64,000 nt of DNA from Adenophora triphylla var. japonica (lineage: Eukaryota; Streptophyta; Magnoliopsida; Asterales; Campanulaceae): the NCBI GenBank assembly GCA_022495995.1, contig JAFEMH010002447.1, positions 261,501 to 325,500 of the forward strand. The letters run 5' to 3'. Below the pieces are notes generated by a model. It saw only the letters and a program-made list of their open reading frames with translations. It was not told the origin of the DNA and made no database searches. Shown here piece by piece: positions 1 through 11,555 of this stretch (positions within the stretch are counted from its first letter, which is position 1; every line of letters begins with the position of its first letter). A program made the position numbers and the translations under genes.

Positions 1-2004
1 ACCTCATCATTCTCCTTCTTCCTCCTTCCCAATTTCCATGGAAGCTTTCTTGAAGCTTCATCTTCCAAGTTCCTAGAGCCTCCAATTCTCCTCCATTTTC
101 CAATCAAATTGTACTTTTGTGCTTGGTGCACCTAGGGGAGTTGATCAAGCCAAGAAAATCCTCATTCCATCTTGTAATTGCTAAGGTGAGTTATTATGAC
201 CTTTCCCTTCATTAAATGTTCATGAGTTATTAAATGTTGTTATTGTTATTGTCTTGTTGGATGAATGCCTTGGAACCTTTATTTGTGTAGAGAAAGGTGT
301 ATTGAACTAGAGGTAAGGTTTGAATTCATGAAGATTGATAAAGAAGAAAGAACATGGTTGGAATGGGGGTAGAAGGGTTAAACATGGAATGGGTGGAGTT
401 AGATTAGAAGAATTTAGCTTGGAATAAGGTAATGAAATGGGTGGGAACTTAAGTGGTAAATAATCTAGGTCTATATTATGTTGGGTTTAGAAGATTTAAG
501 ATGAGGTTTGAAAGGTTAGAAAATTCTTTTGGTGTTCATGAAAATAAGGAAGATAAAAGGGAAAAGAAAATAGGTAAAAGGGGGATTTGAAATCTGAGCT
601 TGCTGGAAAAGGGGCTTGGGCGATCGCCCATGGGGGCTTGAGCGGCCGCCCAAGTGGGCAGAAACTTGTTCACCTGGAAACCCCTCTTGGGCGGTCGCCC
701 AAGAGGTTATGTGCGGTCGCCCATGAGGGCAGTAACTGGGATTTATTTGAAAACTCACTTGGGCGGTCGCCCAAGTGACATGGGCGGTCGCCCATGGTGC
801 CAGAATTTCCTTAGTCTCCTTTCTTGCTGATTTTTACCAACGACCTAGTGGCATGACTCCTAACCATTATAAATTAATAGAACCTAATCAAATTTGGATA
901 TGAATCAATCCTCTTCAACCTAGATTAAAGTAGAGCTTTTGGGCCACTTAAGTGATGTGACTCCAACTTGGTAAATTTAGCTTAGATCTTCGTAAAGACC
1001 ATGTATTATTGAATATTGTCTAAGTAGGAATAATTATTGATACTTTGTTATCTTACTTGAGTACATATTCATGGATTGTATTATGCTTAGTGTATTACAT
1101 AAATGTTGCACTATGATATTGATGGAATATGAGTATATTTTACCATGTGGCTATGTTGCTTATCCCCTTTGTGGATTATATTTCAAGTAACTATTATGTT
1201 CTTGATAATTTGTTAATCAGCTGATGTTGGGGCTATAACATAATACGATCAATTATGGAAGTGTGACCTAATGTGATCGGATTGTGTTATATCTGTGACC
1301 GTCCCCTCCTGTGGCCACATGTCGGGGTTATAGTATCTGTATTGAGCCAAAAGCCTTACAGAGTTGCTACTATCTTATATGGTTCCCTGAAAAATGGGTC
1401 TTATAAGATGTGAGTATTGCTTAAGCAGCTCACCTAAGATTGGAATAATATATCCAATGTTGTAAGACTATTGTTCAGACGGGAAAAGGTAAACCGAGGT
1501 AATGTAAAGTGTTTACAGCTTTTCCAATGTGTTATCTGCAACTTGTTATGTGTTGCATCTTATTTGGCATATTGCTGCATTCATAATAGCTTGCTGAGAT
1601 TTATTCTCACCCCTCTCCCTTTAATGTTTTTAGATCCGAGACAGGGCGGAGCCGGCCAAGTAAGGGCGGAGAGGAGTTTGGAAGTGATCTTTTGGGTATT
1701 GTCGGGGTACGTATAGGTTGGCGTAGAAAGTGTATTTTGGTAATTCCTTTATGGAGTTTGTAATTATAAACTTTAATTTCTACGTTAGAACAACAATCTT
1801 TTGTAACTAAAACTGTTTAGTATTTTCAAAGTTGGTCAACTCTTCCTCCAATGTGGAGAGTAGTGGAGTTGTTTTGAAATGGTTATGTTAATTTTGTTAT
1901 GTTTGAAAGTTATATCAAATTTTTAAAAGTTTAGTAAGTTTGGGGTTAGTTTTGAGGACACGCCAGCTCGGGACACGTGTAGGTTCTGGGTCGGGGTCCT
2001 CACA
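1..2004 (+). mobile_element. 3' part of a Ty3/gypsy-type LTR (solo LTR or 3' LTR)
   Basis: Non-coding sequence ending in GGGTCCTCACA at 2004, the kind of 3' LTR end seen in the Tekay LTRs later in this window (TTGTCACA). From 2005 the sequence changes abruptly to a minus-strand copia element, so 2004/2005 is read as the insertion border. No primer-binding site follows, so it is either a solo LTR or the 3' LTR of an element whose body lies off the left edge. The start is outside the window and the matching target duplication cannot be checked. The short reading frames inside it resemble no known protein. The family (chromovirus-like gypsy) is inferred from end sequence and layout only. Confidence 0.6.
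615..797. repeat. Six GC-rich near-palindromic modules inside the LTR
   Basis: Six copies of a 10-18 base near-palindrome around GGGCGGTCGCCC lie within 183 bases (near 618, 641, 685, 711, 756 and 780) in an otherwise AT-rich LTR. The copy at 756-777 pairs over 22 bases with only the central bases mismatched. The spacers differ, so this is a repeated module rather than a simple tandem array. Possible roles are hairpins, protein binding or CpG methylation; none can be shown from sequence. Confidence 0.75.
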
Positions 2005-2166
2005 GGGTACCTCCATTGAAGAATCAGAAGAAGATGATGAAGGGGGTACCTTGACGAAAAATTTAGGTTTAGCAGGTTGGTCAGAAACTGGTTGATCAAC
2101 TATTGCAACTGAAATTGGTTCAATGTCGAGAACATCTTCTTCGCGAATGGCATTAAAAGGCTCCAT
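2005..2166 (-). pseudogene. Start of an extra ORF downstream of copia pol, cut by the LTR insertion
   Basis: An open frame begins with MEPF at 2166 and runs 54 codons, rich in Val/Ile/Pro and ending in a Ser/Asp run (SSSSSDSS), before the foreign LTR begins at 2004. It lies about 1.06 kb beyond the RNase H stop, where SIRE-type copia elements can carry an additional (sometimes called env-like) gene. I see no transmembrane segment in what is left and recognise no domain. It may instead be a chance frame in the element's 3' region. Confidence 0.3.
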
Positions 2167-2169
2167 TGA

Positions 2170-3229
2170 TTCTGCAAAACTGGTTAGATAGAATAGGAGA
2201 GAAAAATTGATTGCAGTGTGTGTGTGTGAGAGAAATTATGGGAGAAGCGAGCAAGGATTTAACAAGGGTTTAAGGGGATGGGACGGATGTGAGGTGAATT
2301 AAATACTCACAACTCCCCCTTTCCAACTGATTTGAGGATTCCTTCTCCAAATAGGTCTCAGAAAGACAGAAATACCAGAAAAGGTCCACAACGGCTATAA
2401 ACCTTTGAGATTACCACACAGAACAAATCACGAAAAATTTGGGATTTAGGAGATATCAAAATATTGCCAACCTTTTATGGTAACAAACAAACTTCAGCCA
2501 TATCTTTTCCACAGAATCCCTTTTGAATTTGTCCTTCCTTTTCCAATGAGGATTGATACACACCTTTCTTTTTCATGGGAGATTTTGAAAATCAAAAACA
2601 TGTTAAATCAAGGAATAGATTAAGAATGAAAATAAATTAACTAGCATATTTACAAAGCACCCTATATGTCCTAATATGCAGAATGTCTATCATGATGCAA
2701 CACACAAGTGAAGGAAAAAATCTCAGCTTACAGATGTGGCATAGGATGTGAGTCACATTTGGGGACACATTTAGATCACAAAAAGTCAATGGGCAATAAT
2801 ATAATCTGCACAGCCTCTAGGATGCATCCACCCATTTTTTTATTGTGGATATTTTGCATTTTGAATAGCTTTCACTTTTCTTATTTTCCAAAGATAGCCC
2901 TTTTTCCCAATGATCTTTTCAAGTTTGATTTCAAACTTTCTCTTGAGAATCACTTGATCACAATGGTTTGGCTTCATACAAATGGGTGAAGCAGCTGTTT
3001 CTCATTGATTTAAAGCACCCACTATGAGATATCTAAGAAGATTATATCAACTTATCAAAAGACAACATGAACAAGAAATGCCCAAAAATAGGTGATCAGA
3101 AAATGTCAAAGATGTAAGACTCACAAGTGACCACACTGAGATATTTCGTGCAAATGCATGATATTTTTTTTTCAGTTAGATAAATATAAAGATGTGTTAG
3201 AGGATGTGAGCACATTTGTGCTCACAACC
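2170..3229 (-). other. Non-coding 3' region of the SIRE-like element
   Basis: About 1.06 kb between the RNase H stop and the extra ORF. No protein is recognised. It contains several copies of the motif GATGTGAG and its complement (for example near 2742 and 3203), a motif also frequent in this element's LTR and coding linkers. The plus-strand frame at 2708-2989 matches nothing and is treated as chance. Confidence 0.5.
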
Positions 3230-6200
3230 TTAAATATCACACAAGCCAAGAGACTTCCTCAAGGAGGAAAATCTATCAAAATCTAATGCCTTTGTAAATA
3301 TATCAACCAATTGATTTTCAGACCTAACAAATTCCAGGCATACAGTTTTTTGTTCTACAAGATTCCTAATGAAATGGTGTCTAATATCAATGTGTTTTGT
3401 TCTAGAATGTTGGAAAGGATTTTTTGATATGTCTAAGGCACTTTTGTTATCGCAAAAAGTAGTCAAGATTTTTCTATTCAATCCATAGTCTTTCAGCATT
3501 TGATTCATCCACAGCGGTTGTGTGCAGCAACTTCCAAGGGCTATATATTCAGCCTCTGCAGTGGACAGAGACACACAATTCTGTTTCCTGCTGTACCAAG
3601 ACACAAGGTTGTTCCCTAGGTAGAAGCATCCACCTGTAGCACTCTTCCTATCATCACTATTACCAGCCCAATCTGAGTCAGTATAGCCAATCAAGTTTGT
3701 GTTTGTCTCCTTAGAGTAGTGCAACCCTAGGTTCACAGTCCCATTAACATATCTGACTATCCTTTTTAAGGCTTTAAGATGAGACACTTTTGGGTTTGCT
3801 TGATATCTTGCACAGGGACACACACTGTATATAATATCTGGTCGACTTACTGTGAGATACAGTAGACTGCCTATCATACTTCTATACAAGGTTTAGTCAA
3901 CACTCTCACCATCTGAGTCATGGCTCAACTTTTGGGAATATCTCATTGGTGTTTTAAGATGTGAGGAGTGTTCAAGCTCAAACTTTTTCACAAGATTCTT
4001 GGCATATTTGGACTAAGAGATGAACATGCCTTCTTTGAATTGCTTTATCTGTAGTCCTAGAAAATAGTTCAACTCTCCTACCATACTCATCTCAAATATG
4101 GATGTCATGATTTCCACAAAGGCAGTTAGCATAGAATCAGAATTTGATCCAAACACAATATCATCCACATAGATTTGAGCCACAAGAATCTTCTTTTTAT
4201 TTTTCCTCATAAACAAGGTTTTGTTCACCTCACCTCTCTTGAATCCTAGGTGAAGCAAATGGTCAGTCAACCTACCATACCAAGCTCTAGGAGCCTGTTT
4301 TAGCCCATATAGAGCTTTCTTCAGTTTGTACACATGGTTAGGAAACTTGGAGTCCTCAAAACCTTTAGGTTGTTCTACATAGGATTTCTCATTCAACACC
4401 CCATTTAGAAAGGCACTCTTAACATTCATTTGATGAAGAGTAATCTTGAGGTAACAAGCAATGGCCAACAAGAGTCTAATGGACTCAATTCATGCAACAG
4501 GAGCAAATGTTTCCTCAAAATCAATTCCTTCAATTTGGGTATAACCTTGAGCAACTAGCCTAGCCTTATTCCTAGTAATCACTCCCTTCTCATCAGTTTT
4601 ATTCTTGAAAATCCATTTGGTTCCTATGAAATTTCCATGAGAGGGCCTATGGACAAGAGTCCAAACATCATTCTTTTCAAATTGATTTAACTCTTCTTGC
4701 ATAGCAAGAATCCAGTCAGCATCTTTAAATGCTTCAGTGATGTTCTTTGGTTCAATCTTGGAAACAAAACAGCAAGAACTTATCTAGGAGTATGCTGATG
4801 AGAAACTCCACAATCCAGCTATCTTTCTATAGTCTACCTTGTCTTTCTGCCTTGTTCTCACTTGATCATGCACATCTCCCACAATCTGTGAAGTGGGGTG
4901 GTTTTTCTGGATTTTAGAGGGAATATCCCTTGATCTATCCACACACACATCCACATTAGCTTCTGGAGCATCATCCCTATCAGATTCAGAGGAGCTATCC
5001 TCAGTTTCAGGATTTTGAGAGGATGTGAGAGCAGATGTGGGTTCATATGTGGATGCAAATGTGTCTACATCCTTGGTTACATCTTTCACAACTTCAACAG
5101 GTGTTTCAGTTCTTGCAGCTTCTGTTTGTTCTCCAGCACCTATTTCTGTATTTTTCTAGTCCAGTAAGCAACCTAAAACATCTTCCTCAGCAGTCTTGAT
5201 GTTAAGATCAAGTGAGTCATCAAACAAAACATTGGCAGATTCCATGATAGTTTTGGTTTTCAGATTAAACACCCTATAGGCTCTACTATTCGTGGAATAT
5301 CCCATGAAAACTGCTTTATCACTCTTTGAATCAAACTTGGACAAGTATTCCCTATCATTAAGGATGTAGCAAATACACCCAAACACATGAAAGTACTTTA
5401 AAGTGGGTTTCTTTCCAAGAAGAATTTGATATGGTGTCACAGTGCTACCAATCCTAAGGAACACTCTATTGCCAATGTGACAGGCAGTATTCAAGGCTTC
5501 TGCACAAAATTTCTTGGACAAATTTTTAGAACTTAGCATAACCCTAGCCATTTCTTGCAAGGTTCTGTTCTTCCTTTCCGCAATTCCATTTTTTTGCGGA
5601 GTGATAGGTGCAGAAAATTCATGAGTGATTCCCTTGGAGTTACAGAAAAGCAGTAAACATTGAGTTCTTATATTCAGTGCCATGGTCAGATCTAATCCTC
5701 ACAGCATTAAGACCATAAAGATTTCTAACCCTTTTGTACCAGTTTTTGAACTCTCCAATAGTCTCAGATTTTTCCCTTAAGAACATCACCCATGTGTACC
5801 TAGAATAATCATCAACACACACAAAAGCATACTTTTTCCTACCAAACCTTTCTACTTCAATAGGTCCCATCAAGTCAGTATGAATCAGTTCTAAACACCA
5901 AGATGTAGAGCACTATTAGACCTTTTCGTGTGAGGCTTTTGTTTGTTATTCCTTTTGACATGAACCACACACATCAGTGTTCTTGAACTTCAGCTTAGGG
6001 AGGTCTTTTACAGCTTCAAACCTTTGAAGTTCTTCCAGTTTTCTGCTGAGCATGCCCTAATTTTTGGTACCACAGATTGACATCATTAGCTTTAGAGCTT
6101 AGGCATGAAAGATTGTCACCAAATTGATAACAATTTTAAGCAGACCTAGGACCAGTGAACACACACTTATTATCTTTATCAAACACTTCACACAAATATT

Positions 6201-6786
6201 TGTCAAACTTCACATAGAGGTCATCATCACATAGCTGATTGATGCTAATCAGGTTGGCTTTCAAGCCTTCCACATGGTACACACTGTACAATTTTGGAAC
6301 TCCCTTAACATCTAGGGTTCCATTCCCAATAATTTTGCCTTGAGCACCATCACCAAAATTCACTTTTCCCCCACAGATAAACTCATAGTCTATTAGAACA
6401 GCTTGGTTCCCAGTCATGTGCCTAGAGCTCCCACTATCAAAATACCAAGAACCAGAGACACTTCTCTTGAGGGAAGAGTAAACAACATTGCAGTAGCACT
6501 TGGTTTAGCCACCCACTTAGTTTCAGATTTCTTTTTGTGGTGCAGAGGTCTCAGATTACTTGAATGTGTGTTCGAATGTGTATACATCTTCTTACACATC
6601 TGAGACTGATTATCATAACCAGACCTCTTATCAGCCTTTAACTTGTAACAGAAGGGTCTAATGTGCCCAGGAGTAAAGCAGTATTGACAAATCTAGTGCC
6701 TTCTCCTTGGTCTTTTCTCACTCGAAAATGATTTTTCTCTCAAAATTGATTTTCCACACTTTTTGAAGTAGAAACCTCACATCCCT
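3230..6786 (-). pseudogene. Copia pol: protease, integrase, reverse transcriptase, RNase H (broken)
   Basis: Domains follow in copia order on the minus strand. Protease has the catalytic DSG triplet at 6438-6430 in the context WYFDSGSS. Integrase (about 5900-5156) shows SDHGTEY and the QKNGIAERKNRTLQ stretch with the catalytic Glu. Reverse transcriptase (4702-4013) has KWIFKNK and the active-site YVDD. RNase H (3889-3230) has YTDSDWAG, LSTAEAEY and KHIDIRHHF and ends in SLGLCDI. The frame is broken at about 6420, 5660, 4490 and 3900. The TGA at 4490-4492 follows FAPVA where copia proteins usually have Arg, as if CGA had become TGA. The Asp/Ser-rich linker at 5089-4784 joins integrase to reverse transcriptase. 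No full polyprotein can be made. Confidence 0.88.
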
Positions 6787-6789
6787 CCT

Positions 6790-8412
6790 TTACAATTTGT
6801 CTTTTTCAAAGCTCAGACCAGTATTATTAATTTGACCCATAGAAATAGCTTCATCAAGTTTCATTTTACTTTTGTTTAACTTGGTAAATGTACTTTCAGC
6901 TTTTTCACACTCATTTTTGAATTTTTCAAGCTCAACTTCTTTCTTGGTCACAAGGACTTCAAGTTTGGCAATGGTATCTTTTTTATCATCATTTTCTTTT
7001 GAAAGTCTAATTTCTTCATCTTCACAAATAGCTAATTTATCAGAAAGGGACATATTTACTTTAGCAAGTACCTCAATTTTGTCCATCCTCTTCAACCAAT
7101 CAGCATGCAGTTCTTTGTATGTTGCAAAGAGTTCCTCATAGGGTATGTCCCTATCTTCATCATTAGAGTCTCCTTTTACAGAGAAGCAGTTTAGAGTTAG
7201 ACCAGATGAATGTTCAGATGTGTCTGAGGATGTGTCCACATCTGAGACCACATCCACATCTTTCTCAGGAGCTCTTTCTTCAATTCCTGCCAAATTTGGT
7301 TTGAACACAGAGAGACAGTTTATCATGGATATGTTAGCAACTTCCTCTTCATCCTCACTATGACTTAAGGAAGCAGTTAAGCTCATCCCTTTCTTTTTGA
7401 GTGTGTTAGCATACTCATTGGCATAGTGACCAAAGCCACGACATGCCCTACATTGCACATAATCAGAGGATTGTTTATTCTCAAAGTTTGGTCTTTTGAA
7501 CCCATTCTCAGTGCTAGTTTTTGGTCTTTCAGCAGCACTGGGAGCAGGCCTATTGGGGAACTTACTCATTCTCTTGTTTTTCAACATAGAACTGAATTTT
7601 TTAGAGATAAGTGCCACATCCTCTTCCTCAAGATTAGACTTGTCAATTTCAGAGGACAGTTCCACAAGTTCTGTTGGAACAGCAGCAGCACTTTTGAGGG
7701 CAAGGCTTATGGACTTGTTCTTTTTCTGAGCTTCAAGATTCAGCTCAAACACAGTCAAAATTCCCACAATTTTATCTAAACCTACTGTGTTGGTGTCATT
7801 AGTTTCCTCTATAACAACCACTTTTATATTGAACCTTTCAGGTAAGGTCCTCAAAATCTTACTCACAAGTCTGGCATTAGAGATTGATTCTCCCAGACTA
7901 GTACATTCATTAGAAATTTCATGGATTTTTGCAGCATAAGAGACTATGTCTTCTGTCTCTTCCATTCTAAGTATTTCAAACCTATCCATTAAAATCCTAA
8001 GCCTAGTAGCCTTTACACTTGGAATCCCCTCACATTGCATCTGTAAGATATCCCAAGCATTCTTAGCAATGCTTTCATTAGTGATGAGTTTGTACATATT
8101 TCCAGAAACATGGCTGGAAATAGCACCCATTGCTTTCGAATTATAATTAGCAGCATGTATTTCATCAAGAGTCCACCTTTCTTCAGGCTTTCTCTCAAAC
8201 ACAGATTCACCAACACCAGATTCATGTCTTTTCTCCACAGTAGGAGGTTGCCAGACCACAATAATACACATCCAGGCCCTTTCATCAATGCCTTTGATGT
8301 AATTACGCATTTTAGATTTTCAAAGAGAGTAATTTGTGCCATCCAAGACTGGAGGCCTGTTTTGATGATTTTGGCATTCCATTATGACTACACTTTCTGG
8401 ATCAACACTCAT
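6790..8412 (-). pseudogene. Copia gag (capsid-like) with long coiled-coil tail
   Basis: The probable start is the ATG at 8412, upstream of the longest open stretch (8310-6790), because the residues before it (PPVLDGTNYSL) are the usual start of plant copia gag. A TGA at 8322-8320 stands where Trp is normal (YSLWK). The UBN2-like capsid region covers roughly the first 200 residues (ARLVSKILRTLPERFN is diagnostic). A zinc knuckle follows at about residue 285 (CRACRGFGHYANEY): two Cys and the His are present but the last Cys is missing. The C-terminal 150 residues are acidic, then rich in Lys/Glu heptads (ATYKELHADWLKRMDKIE onward), suggesting coiled coil. It formed the particle of the retrotransposon; this copy is inactive. 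Confidence 0.85.
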
Positions 8413-8429
8413 TAATATTTCGAGAGTTG

Positions 8430-8441
8430 GCTCTGATATCA
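8430..8441 (-). promoter_or_regulatory. Primer-binding site of the SIRE-like copia element
   Basis: On the minus strand this reads TGATATCAGAGC, one base from TGGTATCAGAGC, the sequence complementary to the 3' end of plant initiator tRNA-Met. It lies between the 5' LTR and gag, as expected for the start of minus-strand DNA synthesis. Confidence 0.8.
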
Positions 8442-8453
8442 ATTAAAAGTTTT

Positions 8454-9091
8454 GTGTAGCTAGGAAGCACAATCAACTTCAACAGTTCACGGATGTGAGT
8501 ACAGATGTGACACAAATCTGTCCACACATCCACAATTAAAGCAGCGGAATAAAAAGTAAAAACAAGAATTATAAACGTTTACTAGTTTTGATCCTAGCAA
8601 ATCAGGCTTACGCCCAAAAAACTTTTCACTATTAAAAACTTTGATGTTTACAAAAACACGAATTAGTGAAAACTAAAATACGAAAATACTGGACAAGTTC
8701 TAATCACCTTCTATGACAAGAACAAACTCCCTTTCCCAAGTGAATCCTATTCTAGTCAGAAGTAAAATAAAGAACTTGACAAAAACCTAGATGTGAGTTC
8801 GGATGTAAGACACAACCTTCACTCACAACCTAAATTGACAATATGAAAACGTGAAGAACAACTATGTATTATCTTTCAAATTCACTCCAAAGCCGTGTTT
8901 TCTTTTTGTGCAGATAACTTGTATTTATATGCACCTTGAGAAGATCTTCACGAATCCAACACCTTCCTTATGTGAGTTTCCAATTCCTACAAGGAAACAT
9001 AAAGCACACTCACAAAGAAAGAGATTTTGTTAGGAGGTTAGTCCTAATATAAATCTATGTACATAAATAAAAGATATTTACAATATTAACA
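8454..9091 (-). mobile_element. 5' LTR of the SIRE-like copia element
   Basis: About 638 bases bounded on the minus strand by TGTTAATATT at 9091 and ending near CTACACA at 8454, about 12 bases before the PBS. The minus strand has AT-rich promoter-like sequence and repeated GATGTGAG motifs. The outer border is a good TG start; the inner border could be off by several bases. No second LTR is present in the window for comparison. Confidence 0.6.
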
Positions 9092-9136
9092 ATTATAAAT
9101 CTTTCCGTGAAAGTCCCAAAATCAACTTACCAAATA

Positions 9137-9409
9137 TTTCCTCCGTCCCGCTACAAATTTCACAGTTACTGTTTGCACGCAAATTAAAGAAAAAGTTAGT
9201 GGAGTAAGTGTTATGAGTATGAAAAGTGAGGTTGGAGAGAAAATGGGGTAGGAAATAGTGATTTGATTGGTGTTGTGAGTATAAAAGTAAAGTAGGAGAG
9301 AGAATTAGTGGGTGGAATAGTAAAAATTATTTGCCATTTTAAGAAGTGTGAAGTTTGTAATGGGACGCCCAATGAGGAAAGTGTGTAGGTTGTAGCGGGT
9401 CGGAGGGAG
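9137..9409. mobile_element. Stowaway-type MITE (Tc1/mariner-derived)
   Basis: A 273-base element with 18-base inverted ends: TTTCCTCCGTCCCGCTAC on the left and the complement of CTCCCTCCGACCCGCTAC on the right (three mismatches), each flanked by TA. CTCCCTCCG ends and a TA target duplication are the marks of Stowaway elements. There is no coding capacity. It lies 45 bases outside the copia LTR. Confidence 0.85.
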
Positions 9410-10477
9410 TATATGACTTTGATTCGAAAATATGAAACCAATTATTTCCTAAAAAACTCACCCTTTCAGTGTTACATATAGGTTTGGAGTTAAGGAAAAA
9501 GGTAAAATTGTAATTTTTGTTAAACCTCAATGAATTTTCTTTTCTAGAAGGTTAACATGAGAAGAAATATATTTTCTGCAGAAAAGGAGGAGAGGAAAAA
9601 GTATACACTGAAGTACAGAAATCTGAATATTTTGCCTAAAATAATTAGAAACTTAGAAAGCTGAGGGGAGTATAAAGTGAAACATGAAGTTGCATTATTC
9701 TGGCGAGTCCACTTTGGAGCTAGAAAATAAAAAGAAAACAAAAATATTTGTAAAACAAAGCATACTCATACTCCATACCGTATTAGATTGATGGATCCGC
9801 CTACTGTAATTCTAAACTCAATCTGTAGTGCAGTTGCATTATTCTGGCGAGTCCACTTTGGTACATCGAAATGTGAGAGTATAACTTCTTTTTGGGACAG
9901 ATCAATATTGGCTGTTTTATTTTACGAAGGATGATTTGTTTTGCTGTTCATATTATTTCTGACGACCTTTCCTTGGTTTGGCTCTACTCCAAGTAATTAT
10001 CAAACATTTGAAACTATTCTAGTCAAAAGGATTTGCTTTTGACCGTGTGTGAGGTGGGGGAGCAAGCATTTGAATACAATAGCCTCTTTTAACTAGTAGA
10101 AAGGCCATTTTCACATTACTTTCGAATGGGACCGAGATAAAAGAAGGTGCAATTCGAACATTCTTGAACTCATTTATACATATCAGCTCTACTATTATGG
10201 AATATCAGAGCCAAATACGTTTGTTCTCTATGAAATTAACTCCGTCCTCGAATATTCAAGAGAAGTTAGAACAAAAGAAGTTTCCTTGATGAAACAAAGA
10301 TTTTAAGCACCATTCTGCTAATGTAAGACTCTGCAAGTTATTCACGTTATTTATTGTTCTCATACAACACTAACTATAGGTAGGAAGCATAAAACAAGCG
10401 ATAACTACAATTTCCGAGCCATAAAAAATCTAGAAGAATGTTAATAATAAGATAAACCAGAAAATTTGATAAATTAT
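9410..10477. other. Intergenic region, no gene seen
   Basis: AT-rich DNA between a MITE and the small gene. The only structure noticed is a 29-base direct repeat. The frame at 9544-9741 (minus) is AT-rich with no domain or codon pattern of a gene. The last 40 bases are the likely 3' untranslated end of the minus-strand gene, with an AATAAT-like polyadenylation signal near 10445. Confidence 0.5.
9690..9860. repeat. 29-base direct repeat, two copies
   Basis: The segment starting GTTGCATTATTCTGGCGAGT occurs at about 9690-9718 and again at about 9832-9860, perfectly over 29 bases, about 142 bases apart. It could be a relic of a local duplication or of template slippage. It is not linked to any TE end that I recognise. 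Confidence 0.7.
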
Positions 10478-10690
10478 TTAGGTGGACGAATCGAGATGGC
10501 TCCATTTGTTTGTGGTACTGTTGATGTAAGCAGAAGCCTTCCTATCGATACCAACATCAGCCACAACTCGACCAGCTCTATCTTGATCGCTCGGGTACAC
10601 TTTGTAAGCCTTTAGTGAATCATCGAACCACATATCCGAGTCTCCTCTTCGGTTCTTCTTAGATTTGTTGGTGCTAAAGCTTCCTCCCAT
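10478..10690 (-). CDS. Small uncharacterised plant protein, predicted N-myristoylated
   Basis: A single-exon frame of 70 codons starting MGGSFSTNK. Gly2 with Ser6 fits the plant N-myristoylation pattern MGxxxS, so the protein may be anchored at a membrane. The rest is hydrophilic: a basic patch at residues 9-15 (KSKKNRR), a WFDDSLKAYKVYPSDQD block and a DVGIDRKASAYI block that look like conserved segments, no hydrophobic stretch and no Cys. A TATA box about 100 bases upstream and an A/C-rich leader support a real gene. I do not recognise the family and assign no function. The end of CACTA no. 1 lies about 350 bases upstream of the TATA box. Confidence 0.72.
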   Translation of the reverse strand: MGGSFSTNKSKKNRRGDSDMWFDDSLKAYKVYPSDQDRAGRVVADVGIDRKASAYINSTTNKWSHLDSST

Positions 10691-10790
10691 ACCTTCTTGT
10701 TTTTCTTCAAAGACAGCAAAGAAAGAAAACTTGAAGGAATAGAAAGAAAGTTGTTTCTGTAGTAATTGTTGTGTTGCTAGGCTTTGTTGA

Positions 10791-10798
10791 ATTTATAG
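10791..10798 (-). promoter_or_regulatory. TATA box of the small gene
   Basis: On the minus strand this reads CTATAAAT, 100 bases before the ATG at 10690. Transcription would start about 30 bases downstream (near 10760), giving a leader of about 70 bases rich in AAG and AAC, which is normal for plant genes. The region up to the CACTA insertion at 11151 (about 350 bases) holds the rest of the proximal promoter. Confidence 0.65.
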
Positions 10799-11399
10799 TT
10801 GGAGGATCCAAAGAAGGAGAATCTTTAAAGTAGATTAAAACCATTGATCTTGTTTATTAGATTTCTATTGCAGTAGAGGTGAAAACTTAGGGCAAGATCT
10901 TGAATTGTGGACCTCTGCTTTTTAAGTTACTGAAACAACAAACACTTGACCACTCTTTCCTATTGCCTATACACTTTTCAACTACTGTACTTAGCTTTAC
11001 CTTCAGTTTTAACTACACATTTACAGAGTATTATATTTTAGCATTTTTAACTTATCTACTACGATTAGAATCATACTTTTTCCCCACCCTCAAACTCTGT
11101 CCTTTTTTTCTAACGGAATCTCAAACTTCATTTACTTTTTTAACAGAATACACTACAAAAAAAGTCATTATTAGGGACTGAATTTTTTGGGTCGGGAGAA
11201 TTCTCTAGTCCCTATTATCTCCTTAATAAGTCGGCTAAGCACGATCAAAATTGGTATATTAAAGACCCAAAACAGATTATTAAGGACAAACAAAGCTGGT
11301 CTCCTAAAATTTTAAAAGCATCCGGGCTTAATTAGCTAATCAAAAAGATTTTTAAAGAAAACACACGAGGAGGGTAAAACCCACGAAACCCTCGTCTAA

Positions 11400-11550
11400 T
11401 CTCACGCCAACTTCCACTCCTGCCGTTCTCTGCGATCGGCATTCTCAAGGTTTCTGCAATCGTTGTCGTCAAGGTTTCTGCAATCGTCGTCAAGGTATCC
11501 CTCTATTGTTCTGCAATCGTCGTCAATGTTTCCCTCTATTGTTAGATTTG
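11400..11550 (+). repeat. Short tandem repeats in the CACTA no. 1 left arm
   Basis: Imperfect repeats of CAAGGTTTCTGCAATCGT and CTCTATTGTT-containing units (four or so copies from about 11447 to 11550) lie immediately before the copia insertion. They are CT-rich like a plant 5' untranslated region, so they may be the leader of the CACTA gene. No protein is encoded. Confidence 0.5.
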
Positions 11551-11555
11551 CCGTC

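Larger units (their letters stand above)
2005..9091 (-). mobile_element. Decayed SIRE-like Ty1/copia retrotransposon (3' end missing)
   Basis: A minus-strand copia element reading right to left: 5' LTR (8454-9091), PBS (8430-8441), gag (8412-6790), then protease, integrase, reverse transcriptase and RNase H (about 6600-3230), then a long 3' region. Integrase before reverse transcriptase is the copia order. The large gag with a long charged C-terminal region and the long stretch after RNase H suggest the SIRE lineage. The 3' LTR is absent because another LTR (1-2004) inserted downstream; the rest should lie to the left of the window. Many stops and frameshifts show it is inactive. Confidence 0.8.

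Noticed and set aside
7145..8415. Plus-strand frames opposite the SIRE-like gag
   Set aside because: They are Ser/Phe-rich complements of an acidic, Lys-rich coding strand; shadows.
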